A DNA stretch of 52,233 nucleotides from CAZWEZ01 sp964632795 (GCA_964632795.1 CAZWEZ010000012.1:1-52233), one strand, 5' to 3'; positions 1 to 8,440 are shown, counted from the stretch's first letter. Numbers and translations are program-made. The notes: generated by a model from the sequence alone, not told the origin.

Positions 1-704
1 GGGCTCGAGCGCCGGGCTACCACCTCGGCGCCGGGGACCAGCAGGGCGCGGCTCAACCCCTTGTACTGGGAGGGCACCGGGGTCGCCCAGGCGGCGGGCC
101 ACAGGACCCCCAGCGCCGCCGCCGCCACGGCCAGGCCCGCCGCCGTCCGCCGGCTGCCGTCCCAGGCGGCCAGCGCCGCCGCCCCCAGGCCCAGCGCGGC
201 GACCAGCCTCAGGGCGTCGGCCAGCTCGAGGACGAACAGCAACCCGAGCATGCCCAGAGCGCCGATCCCGGCCCCCACCAGGTCGGCGCGGTAGACCGCC
301 CCGATCCTCGCCCGGGGCCGGCTCAGGGCCAGCCCGATGGCGGTGGCGGCGCCGAAGAAGGGCACCGCCAGGACCACGTAGACCGCCGCCAGGTTGAGCA
401 TCTGCGCCGGTTCCCAGAGCATCTCCAGGACGTTCAAGGGTATCGCCTTGGCCAGCGCCAGGCTCACCGGGGCGGCGATCCCGAACAGCGCCGCGAAGCC
501 GGCGAAGGAGAGCGGGAACGACGCCACCAGCCGCTCGCGGAACAGCGCCAGGAACGCCCCGCCGGCGCCGTAGCCGAGCAGCGCCAGGCTGATGATCATG
601 CTCGCGAAGTGGTGCCACTGGGCGATCGAGAACAGCCGCACCAGCAGGATCTCGAAACCGAGCACGGCCGCCGACAGCAGGGCGACGGCGAAGGTTATCG
701 CCAT
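1..704 (-). CDS. Polytopic membrane protein, spermidine-synthase-like family, N-terminal part (cut by window edge)
   Basis: I translated the minus strand from an ATG at 704 and found no stop up to base 1, so about 234 residues of the N-terminal part are present. It opens with LLSAAVLGFEILLVRLFSIA, then QWHHFASMIISLALLGYGAG, followed by at least five more hydrophobic segments. This pattern is typical of the multi-spanning domain found at the front of bacterial 'spermine/spermidine synthase-like' proteins, where a Rossmann methyltransferase-like domain follows. That second domain would lie outside the window. The start is 12 bases after the stop of the pcm gene, so the two probably form one transcript. 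Substrate and reaction are unknown for this membrane family; polyamine synthesis should not be assumed. Confidence 0.7.
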   Translation of the reverse strand, partial: MAITFAVALLSAAVLGFEILLVRLFSIAQWHHFASMIISLALLGYGAGGAFLALFRERLVASFPLSFAGFAALFGIAAPVSLALAKAIPLNVLEMLWEPAQMLNLAAVYVVLAVPFFGAATAIGLALSRPRARIGAVYRADLVGAGIGALGMLGLLFVLELADALRLVAALGLGAAALAAWDGSRRTAAGLAVAAAALGVLWPAAWATPVPSQYKGLSRALLVPGAEVVARRSS

Positions 705-715
705 TCCGTCCGCTC

Positions 716-1453
716 TCAATGGCCGCCGGTCAGGGGCACGAAGCGGACCGGCAGCAGGTGGCGGGTCGTCACCTCGCCCTGGAGCGTCTTCTCGATCAGC
801 AACAGCGACTGGGTGAAGAACGGCCCGCCGACCGGGATCACCATCCGCCCGCCGGCCTTGAGCTGCTCGACCAGCGGCCCGGGGACGTGGCTGGCGGCGG
901 CGGTGACGACGATGGCGTCGAACGGGGCATGGTCGGGCCACCCGTAATAGCCGTCCCCCTGGCGCGCGGTGACGGTTCGGTAGCCCAGCCCGGCCAGCCG
1001 CTGGGCCGCCTGCTCGGCCAGCTCGGGGACGATCTCGATGGTGTACACCCGGACTCCCATCGCCCCCAGCACCGCCCCCTGGTAGCCCGACCCGGTGCCC
1101 AGCTCCAGCACCTTCGCCCCTTCGCCGACATCCAGCAGGTCGCTCATCAGGGCGACGATGTAGGGCTGGGAGATGGTCTGGCCGTAGCCGATCGGCAGCG
1201 GTCTGTCGGCGTAGGCGCGATGGCGCTGCATCTCGGGCACGAACAGGTGGCGCTCCACCCGCCCCATGGCCTCCAGGACCTCGGGCGCGATGACCTCGCG
1301 GTCGCCCACCGGCCCCACCGAACGGGCGATGTGTTCGATCTCGGCAACCATCCGGGCGCGGGCCTCGACGGTCCGCTCGTCTTCGCCCGCCGCCGCCGGC
1401 GCGACGAGCACCGCCAGAACGAGGACCGCGGCCAACCTGTGCAGCGACACCAT
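716..1453 (-). CDS. pcm: Exported protein-L-isoaspartate O-methyltransferase
   Basis: PCMT uses S-adenosylmethionine to methylate isoaspartyl residues in damaged proteins and so starts their repair. The translation has the family motif I, LELGTGSGYQ, around residue 117-125, and the upstream GYGQTISQPYIVALM segment that forms the substrate pocket. From the ATG at 1453 the protein is 245 residues and begins with a clean signal peptide (hydrophobic AAVLVLAVLVAPAAAG), so this copy should act in the periplasm, whereas the usual Pcm is cytosolic. An ATG at 1489 would add 12 polar residues before the signal peptide. I prefer 1453 because a CATAAT box sits 9 bases before it. The downstream membrane protein follows closely. 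Confidence 0.85.
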   Translation of the reverse strand: MVSLHRLAAVLVLAVLVAPAAAGEDERTVEARARMVAEIEHIARSVGPVGDREVIAPEVLEAMGRVERHLFVPEMQRHRAYADRPLPIGYGQTISQPYIVALMSDLLDVGEGAKVLELGTGSGYQGAVLGAMGVRVYTIEIVPELAEQAAQRLAGLGYRTVTARQGDGYYGWPDHAPFDAIVVTAAASHVPGPLVEQLKAGGRMVIPVGGPFFTQSLLLIEKTLQGEVTTRHLLPVRFVPLTGGH

Positions 1454-1542
1454 CGCACCATTATGCCCGAAGCTTTCGCCGGGCTCCATTGCCGTGACGG
1501 GCGAACTGGCTTTTTGGGGGGGCCGGGATTAGTTTCTCGTTC

Positions 1543-2511
1543 ATGGCCTTCCCGCAGTCCCTCGTTGTCTTGCGCGACGGCATCCCGGTGCCGGTCCGCG
1601 GCGCCCTGTGGATGACCGCGGCGGGCGTCTTCTTCTCGTCGCTGACCGTTCTCATCCGCCATTCGTCGGGCGACCTGCACCCCTTCGAGATCGCCTTCTT
1701 CCGCAACCTGTTCGGGCTCGCCTTCATCCTGCCGTGGCTGCTCAGGGCCGGGATCGGCGGGCTGCGCACCCGCCGTTTCCCCCTCTACATGGTGCGGGCC
1801 GGCGTCGGGCTGGCCGCCATGCTGTGCTGGTTCACCGCCATCACCATGATGCCGATCGCCGAGTTGACCGCGCTCAGCTTCACCGCGCCGTTGTTCGCCA
1901 CCGTCGGCGCCGTCCTGATCCTCGGCGAAAAGGTGCGCGCCCGCCGCTGGGCGGCAATCATCGTCGGTTTCGCCGGGGCCATGATCGTGCTCAGGCCCGG
2001 CGTCGAGGCGATCAACCTGGCCGCCGTGCTGGGCCTCGCCGCCTCGGCCTTCATGGGGGTGTCGGTGCTGGTCATCAAGTCGCTGTCGCGCACCGAACCG
2101 GCCAACGCGGTGGTCCTCTACATGGTCCTGCTGCTGACCCCGATGTCGCTGATCCCGGCGCTGTTCGTGTGGAGCTGGCCGGCGCCGGAGCTGTGGTTCT
2201 GGCTGGCCGCCATGGGGCTGGCCGGGACGCTGGGCCACATGGCCCTGGTCCGCTCGTTCCGCGCCGCCGACATCTCCGCCGTGCTGCCGTTCGACTTCAC
2301 GCGCCTGATCTTCACCGCCATCCTCGGCTATGTGTTCTTCGCCGAGGAGCCCGACGCCTGGACCTGGGTCGGCGGGGCGGTGATCTTCGCCGCCACGCTG
2401 TACACCGCCCACCGCGAGGCGCGCCTGGGCAGGCCGGTCAAGCCGGCCCGCGAAACCCTGCGCCAGCCGCCCATGGACGGCGCCGCTCCGGCGCCGCCCG
2501 AAGGCCGATGA
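1543..2511 (+). CDS. EamA/DMT-superfamily transporter
   Basis: A 322-residue integral membrane protein with about ten hydrophobic segments arranged as two EamA repeats. Diagnostic stretches include HPFEIAFFRNLFGLAFILPW in the first repeat, the TALSFTAPLFATVGAVLILGE helix pair, and the second-repeat end LIFTAILGYVFFAEEPDAWTW. The family exports or imports small metabolites such as amino acids, nucleotides or sugars; nothing here fixes the substrate. The ATG at 1543 is used; a later ATG at codon 24 would begin at MTAAGVFF and lose little. It is divergent from pcm and its stop overlaps the start of the metallopeptidase gene (ATGA), so the two are translationally coupled. Confidence 0.85.
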   Translation: MAFPQSLVVLRDGIPVPVRGALWMTAAGVFFSSLTVLIRHSSGDLHPFEIAFFRNLFGLAFILPWLLRAGIGGLRTRRFPLYMVRAGVGLAAMLCWFTAITMMPIAELTALSFTAPLFATVGAVLILGEKVRARRWAAIIVGFAGAMIVLRPGVEAINLAAVLGLAASAFMGVSVLVIKSLSRTEPANAVVLYMVLLLTPMSLIPALFVWSWPAPELWFWLAAMGLAGTLGHMALVRSFRAADISAVLPFDFTRLIFTAILGYVFFAEEPDAWTWVGGAVIFAATLYTAHREARLGRPVKPARETLRQPPMDGAAPAPPEGR

Positions 2512-2915
2512 AACGGCGCCCCCCCGTGCCCACCGTGCCCCCCGGCGCCGCGCGCATCGAGGCCATCGCGCGGAACGCCCTGAAGACGATCCCCGGCGAG
2601 TTGCGCCGCCACGTCGAAGGGGTGGTGGTGCGGATCGAGGAATTCCCCGACCGGGAAACCGAGATCGAGATGGGGCTGGACAGCCCCTTCGACCTGCTCG
2701 GCCTCTACCGGGGGGTGTCGCTGGACATGAAGAGCGTCGCCGACACCCCCCATGACGTCGACATGATCCTGCTTTATCGGCGCCCGATCCTCGATTACTG
2801 GTGCGAGAGCGGCGAGGATCTCCACCACATCGTGCGCCACGTGCTGATCCACGAGATCGGCCACCACTTCGGCCTCGGCGACGACGACATGGAACGCATC
2901 GAGGAGATGGAATAA
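2508..2915 (+). CDS. Small zincin-like metallopeptidase family protein
   Basis: A 135-residue protein beginning at the ATG that overlaps the transporter stop codon. Near its C-terminus it carries HEIGHHFGLGDDDME, which matches HExxHxxGxxD, so three zinc ligands (two His and the Asp) and the catalytic Glu are all present. The rest fits the short 'metallopeptidase family protein' (formerly DUF1025) group, including the PFDLLGLYRG region. No signal peptide or membrane segment is seen, so it is probably cytosolic. Members of this group have no well-established substrate, and activity is inferred from the intact motif only. It is the last gene before tRNA-Ala, which lies on the other strand. Confidence 0.85.
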   Translation: MKRRPPVPTVPPGAARIEAIARNALKTIPGELRRHVEGVVVRIEEFPDRETEIEMGLDSPFDLLGLYRGVSLDMKSVADTPHDVDMILLYRRPILDYWCESGEDLHHIVRHVLIHEIGHHFGLGDDDMERIEEME

Positions 2916-2997
2916 GAAGCGGCGAAGACGGTTCAGCCGTCGATGGCGGCCTTGATGGCGGCAGTCAAGCCCTTGAAGAAGACCCTCCGGGGGAAAC

Positions 2998-3073
2998 TGG
3001 TGGAGCCGAGGGGAATCGAACCCCTGACCTCGACGTTGCGAACGTCGCGCTCTCCCAACTGAGCTACGGCCCC
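2998..3073 (-). tRNA. tRNA-Ala (anticodon CGC)
   Basis: The minus strand folds into a full cloverleaf of 76 bases including an encoded CCA. The acceptor pairs GGGGCCG with CGGCTCC, and the third pair is G:U, the alanine identity element. The anticodon stem CGACG/CGTCG encloses loop TTCGCAA, giving anticodon CGC, which reads GCG. The T-arm is AGGGG-TTCGATT-CCCCT. It stands alone between the zincin gene and yggT. Confidence 0.97.
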
Positions 3074-3238
3074 ATCGCCGGCCCGGCGGGACGCCGGGGG
3101 GGCGGATAATGTGGCCGCCGGACGACGGCTGTCAAGGGCGCGGCGAAAGGGCGGCGGCGGGGCGTCCTGGTCCTTGCGTCGCCACCCCGGTGAAGCTAGG
3201 TTAGCCCCCGACCGTTTCCCCTTGGAGTCGCCCCCGCC

Positions 3239-3538
3239 ATGGACGTGATCATGGGACCCGTTGTGCGCGTGATCGTCATGATCCTCGAACTCTACATCTG
3301 GGTCGTGGTGATCGGGGTCGTGTTCAGCTGGCTGACCCACTTCAAGGTCATCAACATGTCCAACCGCTTCGTCTACATGATCGGCGAGTTCGTCTACCGG
3401 GCCACCGAACCGGCGTTGCGGCCAATCCGCCGGATCATGCCGAACCTGGGCAATTTCGACATTTCGGCGATCATCCTGATCATCATTCTCATCTTCGCCA
3501 AGGACATCCTGATCCAGGCCTACATCAAGTTTGGATAA
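3239..3538 (+). CDS. YggT family inner-membrane protein
   Basis: A 99-residue protein with two hydrophobic blocks: the first around residues 8-35 (VIVMILELYIWVVVIGVVFS) and the second at the C-terminus (IILIIILIFAKDILIQAY). Between them is the family signature TEPALRPIRRIMP. YggT proteins are short inner-membrane proteins often encoded beside cell-division or proline genes; they have been linked to osmotic protection and septum formation, but the molecular role is not settled. The gene overlaps the following DUF167 gene by 8 bases, and that one overlaps folD by 8, so all three are one operon. Confidence 0.9.
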   Translation: MDVIMGPVVRVIVMILELYIWVVVIGVVFSWLTHFKVINMSNRFVYMIGEFVYRATEPALRPIRRIMPNLGNFDISAIILIIILIFAKDILIQAYIKFG

Positions 3539-3863
3539 AGCTTCATTCCCCCTCACCGCCACCGCCGGCGGCGTCAAAGTGCGCGTCCGGCTGACGCCCA
3601 GGGCCGGGCGCGACCGCATCGAGGGCGTGCTCGCCGGCGGCGACGGAAGGGCGGTCCTCAAGGTGGCGGTCGCCGCCCCGCCCGAGGGCGGCAAGGCGAA
3701 CGCCGCGCTGATCAAGTTGCTGGCCAGGGCCTGGCGCCTGCCCAAGACCAGCCTGAGCATCGTCGCCGGCGCCACCACGCGAGGCAAGACCGTTCTGATC
3801 GGGGGGAACAGCGCGGACATCACGCAACGACTGAACCAGTGGATAGGAAACCAACATGGCTGA
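3531..3863 (+). CDS. DUF167 (YggU) family protein
   Basis: A 110-residue soluble protein starting inside the end of yggT. The core VRLTPRAGRDRIEG followed by the strand LKVAVAAPPEGGKANAALIK is the conserved DUF167 signature; PPxGGKAN is almost invariant in the family. Structures of homologues show a small alpha/beta fold, with no enzyme activity assigned. The genetic pairing with yggT is conserved across many bacteria and is seen here as an 8-base overlap on both sides, upstream with yggT and downstream with folD. The function is therefore unknown but probably basic housekeeping. Confidence 0.9.
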   Translation: MDKASFPLTATAGGVKVRVRLTPRAGRDRIEGVLAGGDGRAVLKVAVAAPPEGGKANAALIKLLARAWRLPKTSLSIVAGATTRGKTVLIGGNSADITQRLNQWIGNQHG

Positions 3864-4752
3864 AGCAAAAAGAATCGACGGCAAGGCCTTCGCCGAGAAG
3901 GTCAGGAAAAGGGTCGCCGTTGAGGTCGACGCCCTCCACAAGGCCCACGACCTGACCCCGGGACTGGCCGTGGTGCTGGTCGGCGAGGACCCGGCGAGCG
4001 AGGTCTACGTGCGCAACAAGGGCAAGCAGACGCTCGAGGTGGGGATGAAGTCCTTCGAGCACAAGCTGCCCGCCGATACCACCGAGGACGAGCTGTTGAC
4101 CCTGGTCCGCGGCCTCAACAAGGACGACGCGGTCAACGGCATCCTGGTTCAGTTGCCGCTGCCCGATCAGATCGACACCGAAAAGGTGCTCAGCGAGATC
4201 GAGCCGGCCAAGGACGTCGACGGCTTCCACCTGATCAACGTCGGCCGGCTGACCACCGGCATCGACGGCATGGTGCCGTGCACCCCGGTCGGCTGCATGA
4301 TGCTGCTCAAAGACGAGCTCGGCGAACTCAAGGGGCTGCGGGCGCTGGTGCTGGGGCGCTCCAACATCGTCGGCAAGCCGATGGCCGCGCTCCTGCTGCG
4401 CGAGCACTGCACGGTGACCATCGCCCATTCCAGGACCCAGGACCTGCCCGGCGAGTGCCGCCGCGCCGACATCCTGATCGGCGCCGTCGGCCGCCCGCGG
4501 ATGATCAAGGGCGACTGGATCAAGCCCGGGGCGACGGTCATCGACGTCGGCATCAACCGCATCGACGCCCCCGAGAAGGGCGAGGGCAAGACCCGCCTGG
4601 TCGGCGACGTCGACTTCGAGGAGGCGCTCCAGGTGGCCGGCGCCGTCACCCCGGTGCCCGGCGGGGTCGGGCCGATGACCATCGCCTGCCTGCTCCGCAA
4701 CACCCTGGTCGCCACCTGCCGCCAGCACGGTATCGAGGCGCCCGATATTTAA
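3856..4752 (+). CDS. folD: Bifunctional methylenetetrahydrofolate dehydrogenase / methenyltetrahydrofolate cyclohydrolase
   Basis: FolD interconverts 5,10-methylene-, methenyl- and 10-formyl-tetrahydrofolate with NADP, supplying one-carbon units for purines and formyl-Met. The 298-residue length is normal. Visible motifs are SEVYVRNKGK, with the catalytic Lys that follows Tyr by four residues, VQLPLPDQID, the nucleotide-binding loop VLGRSNIVGKP, and the C-terminal PGGVGPMTIACLL. The start overlaps the DUF167 gene by 8 bases. A stable hairpin directly at the stop codon probably ends the operon. Confidence 0.97.
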   Translation: MAEAKRIDGKAFAEKVRKRVAVEVDALHKAHDLTPGLAVVLVGEDPASEVYVRNKGKQTLEVGMKSFEHKLPADTTEDELLTLVRGLNKDDAVNGILVQLPLPDQIDTEKVLSEIEPAKDVDGFHLINVGRLTTGIDGMVPCTPVGCMMLLKDELGELKGLRALVLGRSNIVGKPMAALLLREHCTVTIAHSRTQDLPGECRRADILIGAVGRPRMIKGDWIKPGATVIDVGINRIDAPEKGEGKTRLVGDVDFEEALQVAGAVTPVPGGVGPMTIACLLRNTLVATCRQHGIEAPDI

Positions 4753-4786
4753 TAATGGCGAGCCGATGAATCGACTCGCCGTTATT
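4751..4786 (+). terminator. Hairpin at the folD stop, likely transcription terminator
   Basis: The 12-base arms AATAATGGCGAG and CTCGCCGTTATT pair with one G:T wobble, and a further CGAT/ATCG pairing lies in the loop. The first arm begins at the folD stop codon. The trailing ATTATTG is only moderately U-rich, so termination is inferred. Confidence 0.5.
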
Positions 4787-4859
4787 ATTGCCCCTCAGGC
4801 GCCGGGCGGGCCGGTGGCCCTTGGCTCGCCGCATAAGCGGCGACGCGCGGTCGCGCTTG

Positions 4860-4895
4860 CCGGCCAGCCCATGTGTCACCACATGCGCTGGCCGG
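4860..4895. promoter_or_regulatory. Long palindrome abutting a TATAAA box, candidate operator
   Basis: The arms CCGGCCAGCCCATGTG and CACATGCGCTGGCCGG are complementary except for one mismatch and are separated by only four bases (TCAC). TATAAA follows immediately at 4896-4901 and the ATG of the MBL gene is at 4910. A -35 element would have to lie inside the palindrome. A DNA-binding repressor site or a REP-type element are the two main readings. Confidence 0.5.
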
Positions 4896-4909
4896 TATAA
4901 AGGCTCGTG

Positions 4910-5677
4910 ATGGCCCTGCCCATCGCCGATACCTGGTTCGAGAGCCAACCGCTCGACAACGGCGTGACCCTGATACGGGAGCCCCACGTCGACCCCGTGC
5001 TGCGCTGCAACATCTGGCATGCGAGGGGCGGCGAGCGGGATCTCCTGGTCGATACCGGGCTCGGCGTCGCCAGCCTCCGGGCGGCCATGGGGGACCTCTT
5101 GGCGAGGCCGCTCGTGGTCGTCGCCACCCACTCCCATTTCGACCACGTCGGGAGCCTTCACGAGTTCGACAGCCGCCTGGTCCACCGCCTGGAAGCCGGC
5201 CTGCTGGCGGTCCCGGAGATCGCCTCCCTGTTCCCCCAGGGGATGGGCGAGGATTTCTGCCGTTTCATGGCCGAGGCCGGCCATCCGCCGGACCAGCCGA
5301 TGATCGACGCCCTGCCGTTCGCCGGCTACGACCCGGCCGGCTATTCGGTGGCGCCGGCGCCGGCCACCGGGATGATCGACGACGGCGACGTCATCGATCT
5401 GGGCGGGCGTTGTTTCCGGGTGTTGCACCTTCCCGGCCACTCCCCGGGCAGTATCGGGCTGTGGGAGGCGGAGACCGGCATCCTGTTCTCCGGCGACGCG
5501 ATCTACGACGGCCCGCTGTACGATTTCCTCCCGGAATCGGATATCGGCGACTACGTCCGGACCATGGAGCGGCTGCGTTCGCTGCCGGTCCGGGTGGTCC
5601 ACGGCGGCCACGACCCCAGCTTCGGCGGCCCCCGGATGATCGAAATCATCGACGCCTACCTTCGCTTGAAGGCTTGA
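4910..5677 (+). CDS. MBL-fold metallo-hydrolase
   Basis: A 255-residue metallo-beta-lactamase-fold hydrolase. It shows ATHSHFDHVGS near residue 70 (the HxHxDH zinc motif), then HLPGHSPGSIGLW with the third His, FSGDAIYDG with the bridging Asp, and a late VHGGHDPSF with the last His, so a two-metal site looks complete. The substrate is not predictable from sequence. GTG at 4907 is immediately followed by ATG at 4910; I chose the ATG. With TATAAA only nine bases before the start, the message would have almost no leader. The nnrU-like gene begins 12 bases downstream, so they are probably co-transcribed. Confidence 0.85.
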   Translation: MALPIADTWFESQPLDNGVTLIREPHVDPVLRCNIWHARGGERDLLVDTGLGVASLRAAMGDLLARPLVVVATHSHFDHVGSLHEFDSRLVHRLEAGLLAVPEIASLFPQGMGEDFCRFMAEAGHPPDQPMIDALPFAGYDPAGYSVAPAPATGMIDDGDVIDLGGRCFRVLHLPGHSPGSIGLWEAETGILFSGDAIYDGPLYDFLPESDIGDYVRTMERLRSLPVRVVHGGHDPSFGGPRMIEIIDAYLRLKA

Positions 5678-5689
5678 AGGCATGGCGAA

Positions 5690-6370
5690 ATGACCGAACT
5701 GGTCCTCGCGGTGGCGGTTTTCGTCCTCACCCACAGCATCCCGGCGTGGCCTCCGGCGCGCCGGGCGCTGAGGGCGGCGGCCACCGAACGGGTCTACTTG
5801 GGCCTCTATTCGCTGGTCTCGGTGATCGCCCTCGGCTGGCTGATCGCCGCCTTCTGGCGCGCGCCGGTGGTCGAGGTGTGGCCGTTCGCGGAGTGGACCC
5901 GCTGGATCCCGATCCTCGCCATGGCGCCGGCCTGCGTGCTGCTGGTTGCCGGGTTGACGGCCCCCAATCCGTTGTCGCTGAGCTTGCGGCGCCACGGCTT
6001 CGATCCCCGCCGCCCCGGCATCGTCGCGGTGACCCGCCATCCGGTGATATGGGCGCTGGTCCTGTGGGCGGCGGCCCACATCCCGGCCAACGGCGACGGC
6101 GCCTCGTTGATCCTCTTCGGGCTGCTGCTGGCGGCCAGCCTGGCGGGCTTGGCCAGCCTCGATCGCAAGCGGCGCGAGGCGCTGGGCGAGGCCCGGTGGC
6201 GGGAACTGGCGGGGGCGACCTCCAGCCTGCCTCTCGGGGCCATCGCCGCCGGCCGGGCGCGGACCACCCTGGCCGACATCGGCTACCGGCGCCTGGCCGG
6301 CGGGCTGGTCCTCTATGGGGTCCTGTTGCTGGGCCACGAACACGTGATCGGGGTCTCGCCGCTGCCGTGA
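5690..6370 (+). CDS. NnrU family membrane protein
   Basis: A 226-residue membrane protein with about six hydrophobic segments. Its opening FVLTHSIPAWPPARRALRA, the RVYLGLYSLVSVIALGWLI helix and the VTRHPVIWALVLWAAAHI stretch match the NnrU family. Family members were first described near nitric-oxide reduction genes in Rhodobacter. Many, like this one, sit outside denitrification loci, and a general role in NO or isoprenoid-like methyl transfer chemistry (NnrU resembles isoprenylcysteine methyltransferase membrane proteins) is only a suggestion. No nor or nir genes are nearby. It follows the MBL gene by 12 bases. Confidence 0.8.
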   Translation: MTELVLAVAVFVLTHSIPAWPPARRALRAAATERVYLGLYSLVSVIALGWLIAAFWRAPVVEVWPFAEWTRWIPILAMAPACVLLVAGLTAPNPLSLSLRRHGFDPRRPGIVAVTRHPVIWALVLWAAAHIPANGDGASLILFGLLLAASLAGLASLDRKRREALGEARWRELAGATSSLPLGAIAAGRARTTLADIGYRRLAGGLVLYGVLLLGHEHVIGVSPLP

Positions 6371-6405
6371 TGGAATTCTTAGTCCGGTAGTGCTAGAAGC
6401 CCGCC

Positions 6406-8208
6406 ATGAACGACCTCGCCCACATCCGCAACTTCGCGATCATCGCCCACATCGACCACGGCAAGTCGACCCTGGCCGACCGCCTGATCCAGATCTGCGG
6501 CGGCCTGAGCGCGCGCGAGATGAAGGAGCAGGTCCTGGATTCCATGGACCTGGAACGCGAGCGCGGGATCACCATCAAGGCCCAGACCGTACGCCTGGCC
6601 TACACCGCCGCCGACGGTGCGACCTATCAGCTCAACCTGATGGACACCCCGGGCCACGTCGACTTCACCTACGAGGTCAGCCGTTCCCTGGCCGCCTGCG
6701 AGGGCTCGCTGCTGGTGGTCGACGCCACCCAGGGGGTCGAAGCCCAGACCCTGGCCAACGCCTACCTGGCGATCGAGGGTGACCACGAGATCGTGCCGGT
6801 GCTCAACAAGATCGACCTGCCGGCCGCCGAGCCCGAACGGATCAAGCGCCAGATCGCCGACGTGGTCGGGCTCGACGTTTCGCACGCGCTTGAGATCTCG
6901 GCCAAGACCGGGGCCGGGGTGGGGGCGGTGCTGGAGGCCCTGGTCCGCCGCCTGCCGCCGCCGGTGGGCGACGAGGCGGCGCCGCTCACGGCGCTGCTGG
7001 TGGATAGCTGGTACGACCCCTACCTGGGGGTGATGATCCTGGTCCGTATCCGCGACGGGGTCCTGGCCAGGGGGATGAAGGTGCGGATGATGGCCGGGGG
7101 CGCCGTCCACCAGGTCGAGCAGGTCGGCATCTTCACCCCCAAGCCGACCCGCGTCGAGCGCCTCGGCCCCGGCGAGATCGGCTACTTCACCGCCGCCATC
7201 AAGACCCTCGCCGACACCCTGATCGGCGACACCGTGACCGATGACCGGCGCCGCGCCGAGGCCCCGCTGCCCGGCTTCAAGCCCTCGGTGCCGGTGGTCT
7301 TCTGCGGCCTGTTCCCGGCCGACTCGGCGGACTACGAGGACCTCCACGAGTCGCTCCGCAAGCTCCACCTGAATGACTCCAGCTTCCATTTCGAGGCCGA
7401 GACCTCGGCGGCGCTGGGTTTCGGGTTCCGCTGCGGGTTCCTCGGCCTGTTGCACCTGGAGATCGTCCAGCAGCGCCTGGAGCGCGAGTTCGACCTCGAC
7501 CTGGTCACCACCTCGCCCAGCGTCGTCTACCGCGTGCAGCGCACCGACGGCACCTCGCTCGACCTCCACAACCCGGTCGACATGCCCGACCCGATGCACA
7601 TCGAGAGGATCGAGGAACCGTGGATCAAGGCCACGGTGCTGGTGCCGGACGAATACCTGGGGGCGGTGCTCCAGTTGTGCACCGAGCGCCGGGGCGAGCA
7701 GGTCGAGCTGACCTACGCCGGCGAGCGGGCGATGGTGGTCTACCGCCTGCCGCTGAACGAGGTGGTGATCGACTTCTACGACCGCCTGAAGTCGGTGTCG
7801 CGCGGCTACGCCAGCTTCGACTACGAGATGGACGACTACCGGGAGGGGCGGATGGCCAAGGTGTCGATCCTGATCAACGGCGAGCCGGTGGACGCGATGG
7901 CGTTCATCGCCCACGCCGACCACGCCGAGGCCCGCGGCCGGGCGATCTGCGAACGGCTCAAGGACCTGATCCCGCGCCAGCTGTTCAAGGTCGCCATCCA
8001 GGCCGCCATCGGCGGCACCATCATCGCCCGGACCACGCTCGGCGCGCTGCGCAAGGACGTCACCGCCAAGTGCTACGGCGGCGACGTGACGCGCAAACGC
8101 AAACTGCTCGATAAGCAGAAGAAGGGCAAGAAACGGATGCGCAAGTTCGGCAAGGTCGAGATTCCCCAGTCGGCCTTCCTCGAGGCCCTCAAACCGGGCG
8201 ACGATTGA
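6406..8208 (+). CDS. lepA: Translation elongation factor 4 (LepA GTPase)
   Basis: LepA/EF4 is a ribosomal GTPase that affects translation initiation and can back-translocate stalled ribosomes. The 600-residue length is normal. G-domain motifs are clear: AHIDHGKSTLADRL (G1), RGITIKAQTV (G2), DTPGHVDF (G3), NKIDLP (G4) and ISAKTG (G5). The C-terminal LepA-specific domain is present with GGTIIARTTLGALRKDVTAK and the Lys/Arg-rich KRKLLDKQKKGKKRMRKFG tail. The ATG at 6406 leads straight into MNDLAHIRNFAIIAHIDHG, the usual N-terminus. It is the last core gene before a variable stretch. Confidence 0.98.
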   Translation: MNDLAHIRNFAIIAHIDHGKSTLADRLIQICGGLSAREMKEQVLDSMDLERERGITIKAQTVRLAYTAADGATYQLNLMDTPGHVDFTYEVSRSLAACEGSLLVVDATQGVEAQTLANAYLAIEGDHEIVPVLNKIDLPAAEPERIKRQIADVVGLDVSHALEISAKTGAGVGAVLEALVRRLPPPVGDEAAPLTALLVDSWYDPYLGVMILVRIRDGVLARGMKVRMMAGGAVHQVEQVGIFTPKPTRVERLGPGEIGYFTAAIKTLADTLIGDTVTDDRRRAEAPLPGFKPSVPVVFCGLFPADSADYEDLHESLRKLHLNDSSFHFEAETSAALGFGFRCGFLGLLHLEIVQQRLEREFDLDLVTTSPSVVYRVQRTDGTSLDLHNPVDMPDPMHIERIEEPWIKATVLVPDEYLGAVLQLCTERRGEQVELTYAGERAMVVYRLPLNEVVIDFYDRLKSVSRGYASFDYEMDDYREGRMAKVSILINGEPVDAMAFIAHADHAEARGRAICERLKDLIPRQLFKVAIQAAIGGTIIARTTLGALRKDVTAKCYGGDVTRKRKLLDKQKKGKKRMRKFGKVEIPQSAFLEALKPGDD

Positions 8209-8359
8209 GGGTGGTCCGGCGGTTGCGGAGCGAGGCGATCCCAGGATGCCAAGGGGAGCCGGGGGCGCGGGAAAATGGCAATCTCCGGTTTCCCGGACAC
8301 GGATGAACACGGATGAGGACGGATCACCTGCTCCAATAGCATCGCTTGGGCATCGCTTG

Positions 8360-8440
8360 GGGTCAGGTCTTGAATTGTGAATTTTCTTGGCGTCACACCG
8401 CGTAATCTCGAACGCAAATTCACAAGTCAAGACCTGACCC
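8360..8440. repeat. REP-like inverted repeat (GGGTCAGGTCTTG family)
   Basis: A 25-base arm starting GGGTCAGGTCTTGAATTGTG is repeated in inverted orientation at 8416-8440 with one mismatch and a 31-base spacer. From memory, GGTCAGGTCTTGAATT-type sequences are scattered in many proteobacteria and accompany REP-associated tyrosine (IS200-like) transposases; no such gene is in this window. The 8209-8479 gap between lepA and vapC otherwise holds only a short duplicated GCATCGCTTGGG at about 8340-8360. Confidence 0.75.

Noticed and set aside
4646..6343. 565-codon minus-strand frame opposite the MBL and NnrU genes, and similar long frames opposite lepA (6379-8430), hldD/lgt (20883-22760) and VWA (50326-51987)
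   Set aside because: High GC content gives long antisense frames; they are rich in Arg, Gly, His and Gln and mirror genuine genes that have clear motifs.
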